Part shown: positions 1 to 9,520 of the stretch, piece after piece
Position numbering within the stretch: the stretch's first letter is position 1
How the letters are laid out: each line of letters opens with the position of its first letter
DNA from: an uncultured Collinsella sp.
Lineage (GTDB): Bacteria; Actinomycetota; Coriobacteriia; Coriobacteriales; Coriobacteriaceae
Direction of reading: 5' to 3'
DNA length: 18,667 nt
Assembly: GCA_900549345.1 (NCBI GenBank)
Contig: UROC01000035.1
Location: 1-18,667, forward strand
Notes under the pieces: generated by a model
What the model was told of the DNA's origin: nothing
Seen by the model: the letters and a program-made list of their open reading frames with translations, nothing else
The model's database searches: none
Made by a program: the position numbers and the translations under genes

Positions 1-1524
1 GATCTGGTACTCACCCGCCGGCGATTTCTCATTCGCCGAGCAGAAGTACGTGACCTTTACGTCCGACGTGTCGCAACGGCTCACCAAGCTGGAGGTAAAT
101 TCGGGGTTCTTCTGACCCTCAAAGCGCTCGGCATCGTCGACCTTCACCAGCAGCTGAGCCGGCGCAACAGCAACCGTCAGTTCAACGTCTTCGGCAGCAA
201 GATAGTTACGCGAGGCAGCGGCATGGGCGACAACACGCGCCGTACCGGCGGCCTTCACCGTCGCGCAGCGTCCCTTAATCGAAACCGGGCTCGCATCGTC
301 ATCGGAATCGACCAGCTCAAAGCTCACGGGAGTCTGGGCAACGTTGTTAAACACAATGGGGTCTCCACCGTATACACCCGAATAGCTCGTCGTTCCCGTA
401 ATAACCTGGCTTGCCTTTGTAATCGAGAACTCGGCGGACTTTTTACCCTGATAGTTGGGGTCAGTCACCGTAACCGTGACGCGGTAGTTGCCACTGTCGC
501 ACGGCTCCAGCGCCGTCGGACCATAGGACGTTCCATCTATACCTCGATAGGCAACGGAATAGGCAGACGCATCAAGACCGGCAACCGCAACCGCCGCACC
601 GTGTCGTGCGCCATCGTATGTCACATCAGCCGTCTCGATCGAAATATCGACCGGGGCCTTCTCGATCGTGAAGTCACAGGAGGCATTACCGACATATCCC
701 TTGGCGTCGAGCGTCACCACCGCACGATACGTGCCGGCATCCACCGGCGCCTGATCCGACGAGTAATGCGTATCGCCCGCGCCGGCATACGTTAGTTCGA
801 CATCGTCCTCGCAACCCTCGGGCACGCCCGAAAGCTCCGGGGCCTGCGCCGTCGCATTGTAGGTAAAGGTCTGACCCTCAAATGCAAGCGGGGCTTTCTT
901 CGCCTTCACGAGCAGCACAAAATGCGCTACGCGCTTATTACCTGGGTCATCGGTACACCTAATCTTGAAGCTATGCACACCCGTAGCCGCAGGCACGCCC
1001 GAGAGCACCAAGGCGCCCGATCCGTCATCTGCCAGCGTCAGCTGCATGCCCTCAGGAACCTCAGCATCATCCAAGTTATACGCATACGGTGCCTTGCCGC
1101 CCGTAGCGCCGGCAATCTGCGCACGGTATTCATCGTGAGTCGTCGCCACCGGCAGCACACGCCCGTTAAACACAAGCGTTTCTCGGGGCACGATGGATAC
1201 CTTCGCATGTTCGGTATCCGTCTTTGTCACCGTGCCCAGGTAGCTCTGCGTAATGCGGCAGAAGTACTCGCCCTCGTTCTCGCTGTCGAGCTGGGCAATC
1301 GAGAGGGCCTCCCCCGCCTCGCCCTTCAGCGCCACCGCCTTGCCATCATCATCAGACATGCGATACCACTGGTAGCTCAGCTTGACGCCTGCAGCGGATC
1401 CAGATGACACGGCCGCATGGACGCGAACGTTGCGCCCCGCCTCGGCGGCGACCGAAAGTTCGACCGGATCGCCCTCGTAAGCACTCGCATCCTGCGGCTG
1501 CGCAAGGACCTGTGGAGCCGCTGC
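1..1524 (-). other. Ig-like, beta-sandwich and MBG-like domains of the giant protein (partial)
   Basis: About residues 2665-2780 form an Ig-like domain with the usual core (QPQDASAYEGDPVELSV, LSYQWYRMS, SENEGEYFC). Residues about 2780-2876 resemble the putative-Ig (He_PIG) type: a GGKAPYAYNL strand, then GVPAATGVHSFKIRCTDD. From about 2876 to the window edge come repeats with the MBG look (FTYNATAQAPELSGV, DAGTYRAVVTLD, FTIEKAPVDI, FSITKASQVI, EGQKNPEFTSS). Such domains usually form the stalk near the C-terminus. Domain names are my reading without a profile search. Confidence 0.7.
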
Positions 1525-4500
1525 CTTCGCAAACTCGAACGTGACCTTTTGCGGAGCACTCACGCCACTCAGTGTGACCTCGTACGCCCCACCCTTATAG
1601 TCAGAAATATCAAGGTCATAGGCATTACCGGCCGAACCATCATCACCTGCCCCTTCGGCAACGGTCACGCGCGTCAGGTAACAGCCCTCATCGGGCGTCG
1701 CCGAAAGCGTCACCTTGCCATCCGTAGCGACCAAAGCAGACCCCGGATCAACCGATCCGTTGACCGCTCGGGCCGTCACCTGGTACTTAGGCGCCTCCGC
1801 AAAGCGCGCCTCGACAGTCATATTGTCCTCGGGGACAAACGTCCAGGCAGCATCCGTGCTCAGCGGCTCATCGCCCAACGACCCGTCATCATTGCGCGCA
1901 TACCACCCATCGAACACATACCCCGCATCGGGAACGGCAGTCAGGGTCGTGGACTCACCGTTCTCGACTTCGTTGGTCACGGCATAGCCCAGAGATTCGT
2001 CCTCAGAGGAACCCTCGACGTGTCCGCCCTGACGCGGATCCACCGCCGTAACCGTCATCGACGCCCGCTCATAAACGGCCGTAAAAGTACGGTTGCCAAA
2101 CACTACACGGTTGATCAACGGCGTGGCGCCCACAGGCATGCCGTTCTCGTCGACCCAGTATTTAAACTTCCAACCCTCGTGCGGCACGGTAAACATAATC
2201 GCCGCGGAGTGGTAGGAGCCGCCGGTACCAAGCGCAACCATGCTAAAGCCCGCGCCCTTGGGATACGTAGCGACCTGAACATCGCAGCCCGTCTCATAGA
2301 ACACGGCCGTAAGCTGCCTATTCTCCTTTGCGGTACCGATATAGAACGCGCTGTAGCTCACCGTGACACCCGCATCGTCGACCCAATGCGAGAAGTGGTA
2401 CTTCTTCCACGGAATCGCAATCGCCATAAACATGTCGCCCCTGTCGTAGGACCTGCTGCCGGCAGGAATGCCGTCGACCAGAAGGGCCGTACCGCGGAAG
2501 ATAGACGAGCCGGTGACGGTAATGGTCACCTGTCCATCGGATTCGAACTGCGCGTAGTACGTTATGTCTTGCGCGGCGGTCACATCGAGGGTCGTCGCGG
2601 TCTCGACAATCGAGGTGCCCTCCTTATCGGTGCTCCAGCCCACAAAGCGATAGCCCATACCGGCAACAGCGGTCAGCTCCACATGATCGCCCACGGCAAA
2701 GCTACCGCTGCCCGTAACACGGCAGCCCCTATTCGAAGCCTTGTCCTTCACCACGACCTCGCCCGCAACAGTCACCTCGTACGGATCGGCAAACACGGCC
2801 TGGAGCTCCAACGTATCGTCCTCGAGCCCCTCGACCATATCCTTGTCGAGCTTAACCCAACAATGGGCGTCGCAGCTCAGCAGCGACTTGTTACCCTCGG
2901 CATCCAAGACATACCAGCCAACAAAACGTTTGGTTCCCATAGGCGTAGCGTAGAGTTCGACCGTATCACCGAATTGATAGGAGCCCTCGCCGCTCAGGGT
3001 GCCCACGCTATCGTCACTCGCGCTCAAAACGACCTGATAGGACTTAGGCGCAAAGGTCGCCGTGTAGGTAGCGTCGCCCGTAACCTTAACGGTATAGTCG
3101 GCGTTCTCGCTGACTGTCTCGCCCTTGCCGTCCGTCCAGCCCGCAAACGAATACCCAGTGTTGGCGATCGCGCGAAGCGTCGCACGGTCGCCAACCTCAT
3201 AGCCACCAAAGCCGCTCACGGCTCCGCCCTCGGCAGGCGAAGCAACGGTATGCACGACATACGAACCCGACGCAAAGACGGCATAGAGCGACGTATCCTC
3301 ACGCACGGTAAATCGATAGGTTTTCTTGGAGCTCACGCACGTGCCGTTACGGAACCAGCCCACAAAAGCCGTATCCTCGGCGGCAACCGCGCGCACGGTT
3401 GCAACCTGTCCGGCGGCACACGTCCCCGCGCCCTCGACCGAGCCCATGCTCTCTTCGCACGAGACGTCCACCGCATATTGTTTTGCCGAGAACACGGCCT
3501 GGAGCGTCGTGTCGGACATCGGCACCACGTGATAGGTGCTGTCACGGCTTACCACGGCGCCCGAAGCATCGGCCCAATACTCAAACGCATAGCCCGAAAG
3601 CGCATGCGCGGTCAGCGTGGCGGCATGCCCCGCCTCGACGGTGCCTGCGCCCTCGACCCAGCCGGCGACGCTCGATTCGACCAGCGAACCGGTGCCGGAA
3701 TCGACTACCGTCGTGGCGTCGACTTCATAGCTTTTCGCCATAAAGCGAGCGACGTGCACATGGCCGCGCTCCTGGTGGCAGGTGAACTCCGCATCGGCAG
3801 ACTCAAACGAGCCGTCGGCCGTATACCAACCAGTAAAGACATAACCGGGATTGGGCGTCGCCTTCAGGGCAACCTCCGCGCCGCGGTCAGCAAGGATTCG
3901 GCTCGCCTTGACGGTGCCGCCCTCAGCAGGATCGGCGAGGGGCACGCAGACGGTATCGATAGGCACAAAGGCCGCGGTAATGACGCAGTGCCCGGTTTTG
4001 CCGCGAGCTTTGGCAACCAACGTGGTCTCGTGCTTAAGGCTCTTCAGGCGCCCGTTGACGTACCAACCCCAGAACAAATAGCCTGGATGAGCCTTGGCCG
4101 TCAGATTAAGTGTCTCCCCTAATTTGAACTTATCGGTCGTAGGCTTCACCACGGCCCCATTGCACGTCACGGTACCGCCGAGCCACGAATCGGCCGTGAC
4201 CATGACCTCGGGCTTTGAGTCGGTAAAGATCGCGGTATAGGTATCGCTCTTGGTGACATTAACGACCAGCTCGGCAGATTCGTACTCCTTACCGGAGCCG
4301 TCCTTCCAATGGTCAAAACGATATCCGTCGTTGGCCTTTGCCTTGAGCATCACCGTATCGCCGTATCCGCAGGAAACCGAAGATGCGCCCGGATGGCCCT
4401 CGATCTCAACGGTACCGCGCTCCACAAAGGTCTTTTTTGCCTTCGCCGTCACGGTATAGGTATTTTCCTCAAACACCGCGCGCACGGTGCATTCCACGTC

Positions 4501-7500
4501 CTCGGGATAGAACTCGAGATAGCTGGGGTCGGTACCCAAAAGCAGGTCCGTCTTGGCGTCGTACCAGCCCTTAAAGGTAAATTGTTTGCTCGCCTCCGCC
4601 GTGAGCTCAATGCTCAGCGTGGCAGGCTCGCCCTTCATGCAGTAGCCCTCACCGTGCACCATATATTTGCCCGCCATGGCCGCGGCCGGCTCAACGACAA
4701 CGTCCACCTTGCAGGCACGCGTAAACTTCGCCTGGACCACGCAGTCGGTAATGGGCTCAAAGGTATACGAACGCTCGCTCGAAACCAGCGTCGACGTAGT
4801 ATCCGAGCCACCATTGCTCAGATACCAACCGTCAAAGATATAGCCCTCGGATGGCGTAGCCTCCGCGGTCACGCGCTCACCCTCGGGGACCTCGAGAACC
4901 ATGCCGGCAGTCTCGCCGCGCTTCAGCGTAACGGTGCCGCCCTCGAGCGGGTCAGCCTCGGCACGCACAGTATGCGCATCCCTGCCGTCCATTTCAGCCT
5001 CAATTCGGGCATTCCCGTTAACGCGGTATTCGCAAACTTCCTGCTTGTTGGCAATCGTGATGCCCTGCGCATCGGTTTCGCGCCACTCTACAAACCGGTA
5101 CGTTTTCTCTGGATTGTCGGGGCGCACCTTGGGCCGCATCGTAAACGTGAGAATGTCGCCATCCTTCGCGCGAACCTTGCCGTCCACGACCGGTACGCCA
5201 TCGCACAGAACCTCGGCGCTGTCGAAGGGATCGGTATTCACCAGGATGGTCTTATCCGCCTTGCGGAAGCGCGCAACCAGATGGCGGTCGACCTCGGCCT
5301 TGAAGATATACGTGCGCTCGGGCGAAACCTCGATGCCGTCCTCAAACCATCCCACAAAGGCATAGTCAGGACCCTCACTCGCGGTGACCATAGCCTGATC
5401 GCCACGCGTAATACTCTGCTTTACAGGGCTTGCGGTGCAGCCTGTCGAAAAATCGGCCTGAATGCCATCGGCTTCGGCAACCGCCGTAATCTCGACTTTT
5501 TTCGCGAAAACGGCCGTCATTTTTACGACCTCGGGCGTCAGGTCCGTGATCGTCATCGTCTTGAGAGGAGATGTCGAGACCTCGACACCGTTCTCTTTCC
5601 AACATACGAAGCGATAGCCGGGATTGGCGACAGCCTCGAGCGTGGCGACCGTCCCCTCATAGTGGATACCGCCTCCGGTAACGACGCCGCCCACCTCGGG
5701 CTGCGCGGTGGCAATTATTTCGATCTTATGGTCGCCATGAGGCTTGGGCTTCTTGTGGTCGTCGATGATGTCCTTAATCTCCTTGAGCACCTTGGTGCCC
5801 ACAGCGGCAACATCCTCAATGTTGTCGGCCATACCGATCTCAATCACCGCGTCGGCCGCGATGGGGTCGACAATCTCGCCCAGGCCATACATGGTGGCGA
5901 GAACGGCCGCAGCCGTAATCGCGGCGATGAGCGCGGCCTTCAGCGCCGCGAGTGACTCGTCGGGGTCAGTCGCCTCGCGGAAATGCGCGGTGTACTGCAC
6001 ATCTCCCTCGAGCACAAACGTGTAGGACGGACCATCGTCGCCGGTAAAGACAACGTTGCCGAGGGCATCGGTCGCGTAGTCAAACACATAGCCAGGCATT
6101 GGCACCGCCACGACCGTTACGCGCGACCCGATGCCGTACAGACCGGTGGAAAGGAACTGCCCGAGCGGCTGCCCGTTCTCATCGACCCCATCCACACTCA
6201 GCACAACGCTCGCCTGCGGAGCGCAGTATCGCGGAGTGATCTCAATCCTAGCGTCAGTCTTGTCCTCGGACACAATCGCGTCCGCCTTGTCCACCGTATA
6301 GGTAAAGTCGAGCTGATCGCTCGCGGCGTACGCATCATCGCCCTCGCCCAGATACCAGCCCAGGAACAGAGCGTTATCCGTGGCGGCGGAAAGCTCAACC
6401 GTCTCGCCGGCATTGCGATAGCAGTTTTGCGCGGTAACGCTCAGGTGCGCAAAGTACTGCGACGAGTCGGTCGCCTGCGCATCGTTGGCATGCACCGCAT
6501 AGTCCTTGAGCTTAAAGCGAGCCTCCAGGGACAGGTCCTTATCTGGCGTAAACGTGCAAACCGCTTCCTTGGAGATGTACTTGCCGGACTCGGTGTCATA
6601 CCAGCCCTTAAACGTGATGTTGTCATTGAGCATCCCCAAAGCACCGGCATCGAGCGTGACCCCGGCACCTGCATCGATCGTCGTCGCGCCGGAAACATCG
6701 GGCAGCTCAACGCCGTCCATCAGTTTGTGTTCGCCTTTATCGATCGTTTGGACATAGGAGATCTGGAACGACGTCGGCTCAGGCTTCTTAAGCTGTAGCG
6801 TGCCCTTGGTCTGGGTTTCAAAATGTGAATAGCCGTCGTCATACACGAGCTTTACGGGTTGTCCGTCCATCGACTCGTCGAAGACGTCGCCGTCACAGGG
6901 AGTTGCCGTTAGGTACTCACCCAGTTCTTCCTTTATGAGCGCCTCGTAGTCCCAAATCGATACCGAATGCGGGTAATCGAGCTCGACGCTCATGCCCTCG
7001 AGCGAAATGGTGTCCCCCGGCTCATAGGTCATGTTGCTGGGGTCGCATGAGATCTCAACATTCTCGAGCACCTTGCCCACCGGGACGGGCAGGCAGCCGT
7101 TGCACCTCTCCCAAACAGCCTTGGGCTCTCCCTTGCTGTACTTTGGAATCATCTTTGCGGGGACCATGACGGTCATGTTGTATTTGGGGAACGTGTCGGT
7201 GTTAATGAGCACCGCATGGTTGCACCCAAAGAACACGGTCTCGAGATTGGTACTGCCAAACGCCTTTTCCGGCAACTCCTCGATCTTGGAGTTATATGGC
7301 AGCGTCAGCCCGCCGCTCAAGTCGGTGCCGTAGAAGCAGGTGTGGCCAAGCGTTTCGACCGTTGTGTTGCTCTCGAGCCCTGTGGTAGCAAGGTTCGAGC
7401 AGAACCTGAACGCGCAAACGCCAATCGATGTAATGGAGGCATTCTTGTCCAGGCCGGTATCGGTCAGAGCCTTGCAGCCTTCGTAGGCTCTGTCGGGAAT

Positions 7501-9516
7501 CGATGTGAGGCCGACAACCTTGTCGAGCCCCGTGGACACCAGCCCACTGTCGGCAAACGCGGCATAGCCCATCGAGCCAATGGTAGTAGTCTCGCTGATG
7601 TTCAGGCTCGTAAGCGACTTGCAGCCATAGAATGCCTCTTTCCCGATGGTGCCGATGGTCATACCGGAAAGGCTGATATCGGTGAGATTCGGGCAGTTAT
7701 AGAAGGCGTGCAATCCAATTTTAGAAATGGAGCTATTCTCAAAGCGCACTGAACGCAGATTGGTAGAGTCGGCACAGAGCTGTGCGTCGACTTCATCCAC
7801 CCCGTAATCGACAATCAAATTCGTTACCATTCGACCGTCGACGGAGTTCTCGCGCGGGCTGTTCTCATCGATTTCTACTGTAAGATTTCCGTTTGCGTCG
7901 CACGGATACAGATAGTAGTTGGGCATGAGCTTGGCATACTCGTAGGCCGCCTGCTGGAGGTTGCCCTTGCTGTACGCGACAAGGCGCGTGTAGCCATCGT
8001 CGTACACGAGCTGTATAGGTTCTCCGTCCATCGACTCTTCGAAGACATCACCATCGCGGGGGGTCGCCGTAAGGTATTCGCCGAGTTCTTCCTTTATGAG
8101 CGCTTCGTAGTCGCTATCCATCGTCGAATGAGGATATTGAAATGTGACACTCATGCCCTCGAGCGAGATCTTTTCCCCCGGCTGATAGGCCATCTTGTCG
8201 GGATCACGCGAGATCTCAATCTTTTGGAGCATCTTGCCTACGGGGACGGGCAGGCTACCATTGCAACTCTCCCAAACCTCTTTGGGGCGAGCGCTTGCGT
8301 ATTGCGAAACCATCTTGGCAGGGACCATGACAGTCATGTTTTGCTTGGGGAACGTGGTGGAATTAATGAGCACCACATGGTCGCATCCAAAGTACACAGT
8401 TTCAAGCTTAGAGCCATAGAACGCACGACCCGGCAGTTCCTCGATCTTGGAATAAAGGGGCAGCGTCAGCCCGCCGCTCATATTGGTCCCGGAGAAACAA
8501 CCTTCGCGGAGCGTCTTGATCGTCGTATTGTTCTCGAGTCCCGTCGTCGCAAGGCGAGAGCAGTTTTTGAACGCATTAACGCCGATTGATGTGATAGATG
8601 TGTTCCCTCCCAGACCGGTATCGGTCAGAGCGCTGCAGCCATTATAAGCGTTCTCAGGAATCGAACTGAGACCAACGACCTTGTCGAGACCCGTAGATCG
8701 CAGCCCGCTCCAGGCAAACGCGGCATCGCCCATAGAGCCGATGGTAGCAACGTCATTAATGTTCAGGCTCGTAAGCGATCCGCACCCAGAAAACGCCTCT
8801 GTTCCGATGCCCCCAATGGTCATGCCGGAAAAACTGATATCGGCGAGATTCGAGCAACCAGAAAAGGCGTGTAGTCCAATTGAAGAAATAGAGCTGTTCT
8901 CAAAACGTACCGAGCGCAGACTGGAGGAGTACTCACAAATATATCCGGGGACCCCATCCACTCCGTAATCAACGATCAGGTTGGTCACCAATTTACCATC
9001 GACAGAGTTCTCATACGGGTCGTTTCCATCGATCTCTACCGTAACGTTTCCGCTTGCATCACACGGATACACATAGCCGTTCGGCATAAGCTTGGCATAC
9101 TCATAGACCGTTGGGTCCTCATACACGAGAGAATCGACTTCGCTGTCATCGGACGAGGGTTCCGCCGTAGCAGCCAAGCTCTTTGCAGCATCGGAGTTGG
9201 TCGCGGAGCTCGAAAGGTCTTGGGCCAAGCTCGACGTGGAAGTGCTGGTATCCGAGCTGGACGATTCGTCCTGAGCGTTATTCGTTTGGTCGGAAGTTGT
9301 GGATGAGCTGCCCTCGCTCGAAGACGACGCGTTATCGACCGCATCGACATCAGCGTCAGAGCTCGAGTCGGTCTCTTGGGCCTCGCTCTCGACGGCGACC
9401 GCCCCGGCATCATCGGCATAGGCCGCGCGGGGCGCAAGGGGTATCGAGGTCACGACCATCGCAACCGAAAGATAGACAACCAAAAACCTATAGAGGGCAG
9501 CAGTGATCCTGTTCAT
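1..9516 (-). CDS. Giant secreted surface protein: LRR, InlB B-repeat, Ig-like and MBG domains (3' end outside window)
   Basis: The reading frame stays open for 3172 codons to the left edge, so the C-terminus and any cell-wall anchor are not visible. The ATG at 9514-9516 follows GGGAAGG by 5 bases. Residues 1-34 form a signal peptide (hydrophobic LVVYLSVAMVV, likely cleavage after AYA). Residues 35-137 are a Ser/Thr/Asp-rich linker. Residues 138-911 are two tandem modules of BspA-type leucine-rich repeats plus an Ig-like domain. Residues about 912-2664 are some 20 divergent InlB B-repeats with GYxFxGW-type cores and AxF ends, interrupted by a hydrophobic stretch at 1194-1213. Residues 2665 onward are Ig-like and MBG-like. 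Such proteins in gut bacteria are generally surface adhesins; ligand and role here are unknown. It is separated by 126 bases from the selenium genes upstream and is probably its own unit. Domain naming is by eye. Confidence 0.93.
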   Translation of the reverse strand, partial: MNRITAALYRFLVVYLSVAMVVTSIPLAPRAAYADDAGAVAVESEAQETDSSSDADVDAVDNASSSSEGSSSTTSDQTNNAQDESSSSDTSTSTSSLAQDLSSSATNSDAAKSLAATAEPSSDDSEVDSLVYEDPTVYEYAKLMPNGYVYPCDASGNVTVEIDGNDPYENSVDGKLVTNLIVDYGVDGVPGYICEYSSSLRSVRFENSSISSIGLHAFSGCSNLADISFSGMTIGGIGTEAFSGCGSLTSLNINDVATIGSMGDAAFAWSGLRSTGLDKVVGLSSIPENAYNGCSALTDTGLGGNTSITSIGVNAFKNCSRLATTGLENNTTIKTLREGCFSGTNMSGGLTLPLYSKIEELPGRAFYGSKLETVYFGCDHVVLINSTTFPKQNMTVMVPAKMVSQYASARPKEVWESCNGSLPVPVGKMLQKIEISRDPDKMAYQPGEKISLEGMSVTFQYPHSTMDSDYEALIKEELGEYLTATPRDGDVFEESMDGEPIQLVYDDGYTRLVAYSKGNLQQAAYEYAKLMPNYYLYPCDANGNLTVEIDENSPRENSVDGRMVTNLIVDYGVDEVDAQLCADSTNLRSVRFENSSISKIGLHAFYNCPNLTDISLSGMTIGTIGKEAFYGCKSLTSLNISETTTIGSMGYAAFADSGLVSTGLDKVVGLTSIPDRAYEGCKALTDTGLDKNASITSIGVCAFRFCSNLATTGLESNTTVETLGHTCFYGTDLSGGLTLPYNSKIEELPEKAFGSTNLETVFFGCNHAVLINTDTFPKYNMTVMVPAKMIPKYSKGEPKAVWERCNGCLPVPVGKVLENVEISCDPSNMTYEPGDTISLEGMSVELDYPHSVSIWDYEALIKEELGEYLTATPCDGDVFDESMDGQPVKLVYDDGYSHFETQTKGTLQLKKPEPTSFQISYVQTIDKGEHKLMDGVELPDVSGATTIDAGAGVTLDAGALGMLNDNITFKGWYDTESGKYISKEAVCTFTPDKDLSLEARFKLKDYAVHANDAQATDSSQYFAHLSVTAQNCYRNAGETVELSAATDNALFLGWYLGEGDDAYAASDQLDFTYTVDKADAIVSEDKTDARIEITPRYCAPQASVVLSVDGVDENGQPLGQFLSTGLYGIGSRVTVVAVPMPGYVFDYATDALGNVVFTGDDGPSYTFVLEGDVQYTAHFREATDPDESLAALKAALIAAITAAAVLATMYGLGEIVDPIAADAVIEIGMADNIEDVAAVGTKVLKEIKDIIDDHKKPKPHGDHKIEIIATAQPEVGGVVTGGGIHYEGTVATLEAVANPGYRFVCWKENGVEVSTSPLKTMTITDLTPEVVKMTAVFAKKVEITAVAEADGIQADFSTGCTASPVKQSITRGDQAMVTASEGPDYAFVGWFEDGIEVSPERTYIFKAEVDRHLVARFRKADKTILVNTDPFDSAEVLCDGVPVVDGKVRAKDGDILTFTMRPKVRPDNPEKTYRFVEWRETDAQGITIANKQEVCEYRVNGNARIEAEMDGRDAHTVRAEADPLEGGTVTLKRGETAGMVLEVPEGERVTAEATPSEGYIFDGWYLSNGGSDTTSTLVSSERSYTFEPITDCVVQAKFTRACKVDVVVEPAAAMAGKYMVHGEGYCMKGEPATLSIELTAEASKQFTFKGWYDAKTDLLLGTDPSYLEFYPEDVECTVRAVFEENTYTVTAKAKKTFVERGTVEIEGHPGASSVSCGYGDTVMLKAKANDGYRFDHWKDGSGKEYESAELVVNVTKSDTYTAIFTDSKPEVMVTADSWLGGTVTCNGAVVKPTTDKFKLGETLNLTAKAHPGYLFWGWYVNGRLKSLKHETTLVAKARGKTGHCVITAAFVPIDTVCVPLADPAEGGTVKASRILADRGAEVALKATPNPGYVFTGWYTADGSFESADAEFTCHQERGHVHVARFMAKSYEVDATTVVDSGTGSLVESSVAGWVEGAGTVEAGHAATLTAHALSGYAFEYWADASGAVVSRDSTYHVVPMSDTTLQAVFSAKQYAVDVSCEESMGSVEGAGTCAAGQVATVRAVAAEDTAFVGWFRNGTCVSSKKTYRFTVREDTSLYAVFASGSYVVHTVASPAEGGAVSGFGGYEVGDRATLRAIANTGYSFAGWTDGKGETVSENADYTVKVTGDATYTATFAPKSYQVVLSASDDSVGTLSGEGSYQFGDTVELYATPMGTKRFVGWYVLDAEGNKSLLSCDAHCWVKLDKDMVEGLEDDTLELQAVFADPYEVTVAGEVVVKDKASNRGCRVTGSGSFAVGDHVELTAVAGMGYRFVGWSTDKEGTSIVETATTLDVTAAQDITYYAQFESDGQVTITVTGSSIFRGTALLVDGIPAGSRSYDRGDMFMAIAIPWKKYHFSHWVDDAGVTVSYSAFYIGTAKENRQLTAVFYETGCDVQVATYPKGAGFSMVALGTGGSYHSAAIMFTVPHEGWKFKYWVDENGMPVGATPLINRVVFGNRTFTAVYERASMTVTAVDPRQGGHVEGSSEDESLGYAVTNEVENGESTTLTAVPDAGYVFDGWYARNDDGSLGDEPLSTDAAWTFVPEDNMTVEARFAEAPKYQVTARAVNGSVDPGSALVATDGKVTLSATPDEGCYLTRVTVAEGAGDDGSAGNAYDLDISDYKGGAYEVTLSGVSAPQKVTFEFAKAAAPQVLAQPQDASAYEGDPVELSVAAEAGRNVRVHAAVSSGSAAGVKLSYQWYRMSDDDGKAVALKGEAGEALSIAQLDSENEGEYFCRITQSYLGTVTKTDTEHAKVSIVPRETLVFNGRVLPVATTHDEYRAQIAGATGGKAPYAYNLDDAEVPEGMQLTLADDGSGALVLSGVPAATGVHSFKIRCTDDPGNKRVAHFVLLVKAKKAPLAFEGQTFTYNATAQAPELSGVPEGCEDDVELTYAGAGDTHYSSDQAPVDAGTYRAVVTLDAKGYVGNASCDFTIEKAPVDISIETADVTYDGARHGAAVAVAGLDASAYSVAYRGIDGTSYGPTALEPCDSGNYRVTVTVTDPNYQGKKSAEFSITKASQVITGTTSYSGVYGGDPIVFNNVAQTPVSFELVDSDDDASPVSIKGRCATVKAAGTARVVAHAAASRNYLAAEDVELTVAVAPAQLLVKVDDAERFEGQKNPEFTSSLVSRCDTSDVKVTYFCSANEKSPAGEYQI
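1525..6783 (-). repeat. Array of about 20 divergent InlB B-repeat-like domains
   Basis: Within the giant protein, a unit of roughly 70-90 residues recurs with a core such as GYRFVCWKENG, DYAFVGWFEDG, GYIFDGWYLSNG, GYLFWGWYVNG, GYVFTGWYTADG, GYAFEYWADASG and GYVFDGWYARNDDG, each followed about 30 residues later by an AxF strand (AVFAKK, ARFRKA, AIFTDS, AAFVPI). This is the pattern of the Listeria-Bacteroides (InlB B-repeat) family, a beta-rich stalk or binding module. I count 19-20 units; the last (GCYLTRV) is weak. The nucleotide copies are strongly diverged. Confidence 0.85.
5881..5943 (-). other. Internal hydrophobic segment of the giant protein
   Basis: Residues 1194-1213 (AALIAAITAAAVLATMYGLG) have no charged residue and could form a membrane helix or buried amphipathic helix. 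It sits between InlB-type repeats 3 and 4 and is followed by an acidic, helix-prone stretch ending in the charged DHKKPKPHGDHK. The rest of the extracellular region is beta-rich, so this segment is out of character. Confidence 0.6.
6784..7944 (-). repeat. LRR plus Ig-like module, copy 2 (residues 525-911)
   Basis: Second copy of the module, starting YEYAKLMPNYYLYPC and carrying the same succession of LRRs (SKIGLHAFYNCPNL, IGKEAFYGCKSLTSL) and the same Big_3-like end (DYEALIKEELGEYLTATP is identical in both). The period is preserved from the first to the last matched motif, so the two copies have no net indel, yet many residues differ. This points to an old or selected duplication, not a recent one. 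Confidence 0.85.
7945..9105 (-). repeat. LRR plus Ig-like module, copy 1 (residues 138-524)
   Basis: First of two head-to-tail in-frame modules of exactly 1161 bp. It begins YEYAKLMPN, continues with BspA-type (LRR_5) repeats such as SIGLHAFSGCSNL and IGTEAFSGCGSLTSL, and closes with a Big_3-like domain (KIEISRDPDKMAYQPGEKIS, then LVYDDGY). The LRR part is about residues 195-395 and the Ig-like part about 430-520. LRR_5 proteins are usually surface binding proteins. Confidence 0.85.
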
Positions 9517-9520
9517 AGGA

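Noticed and set aside
1417..4122. Plus-strand open frame of 901 codons, and further long plus-strand frames at 4309-5955 and 5983-6798
   Set aside because: They lie antisense to the giant gene, whose frame is continuously open and gives recognisable domains. The plus-strand translations are Arg/His/Gly-rich, without motifs, as expected from the complement of a GC-rich gene.
1525..6783. CRISPR-like or simple DNA tandem repeat in the repetitive part of the giant gene
   Set aside because: The repetition is at protein level, with units of varying length and diverged bases; there are no short identical repeats with regular spacers.
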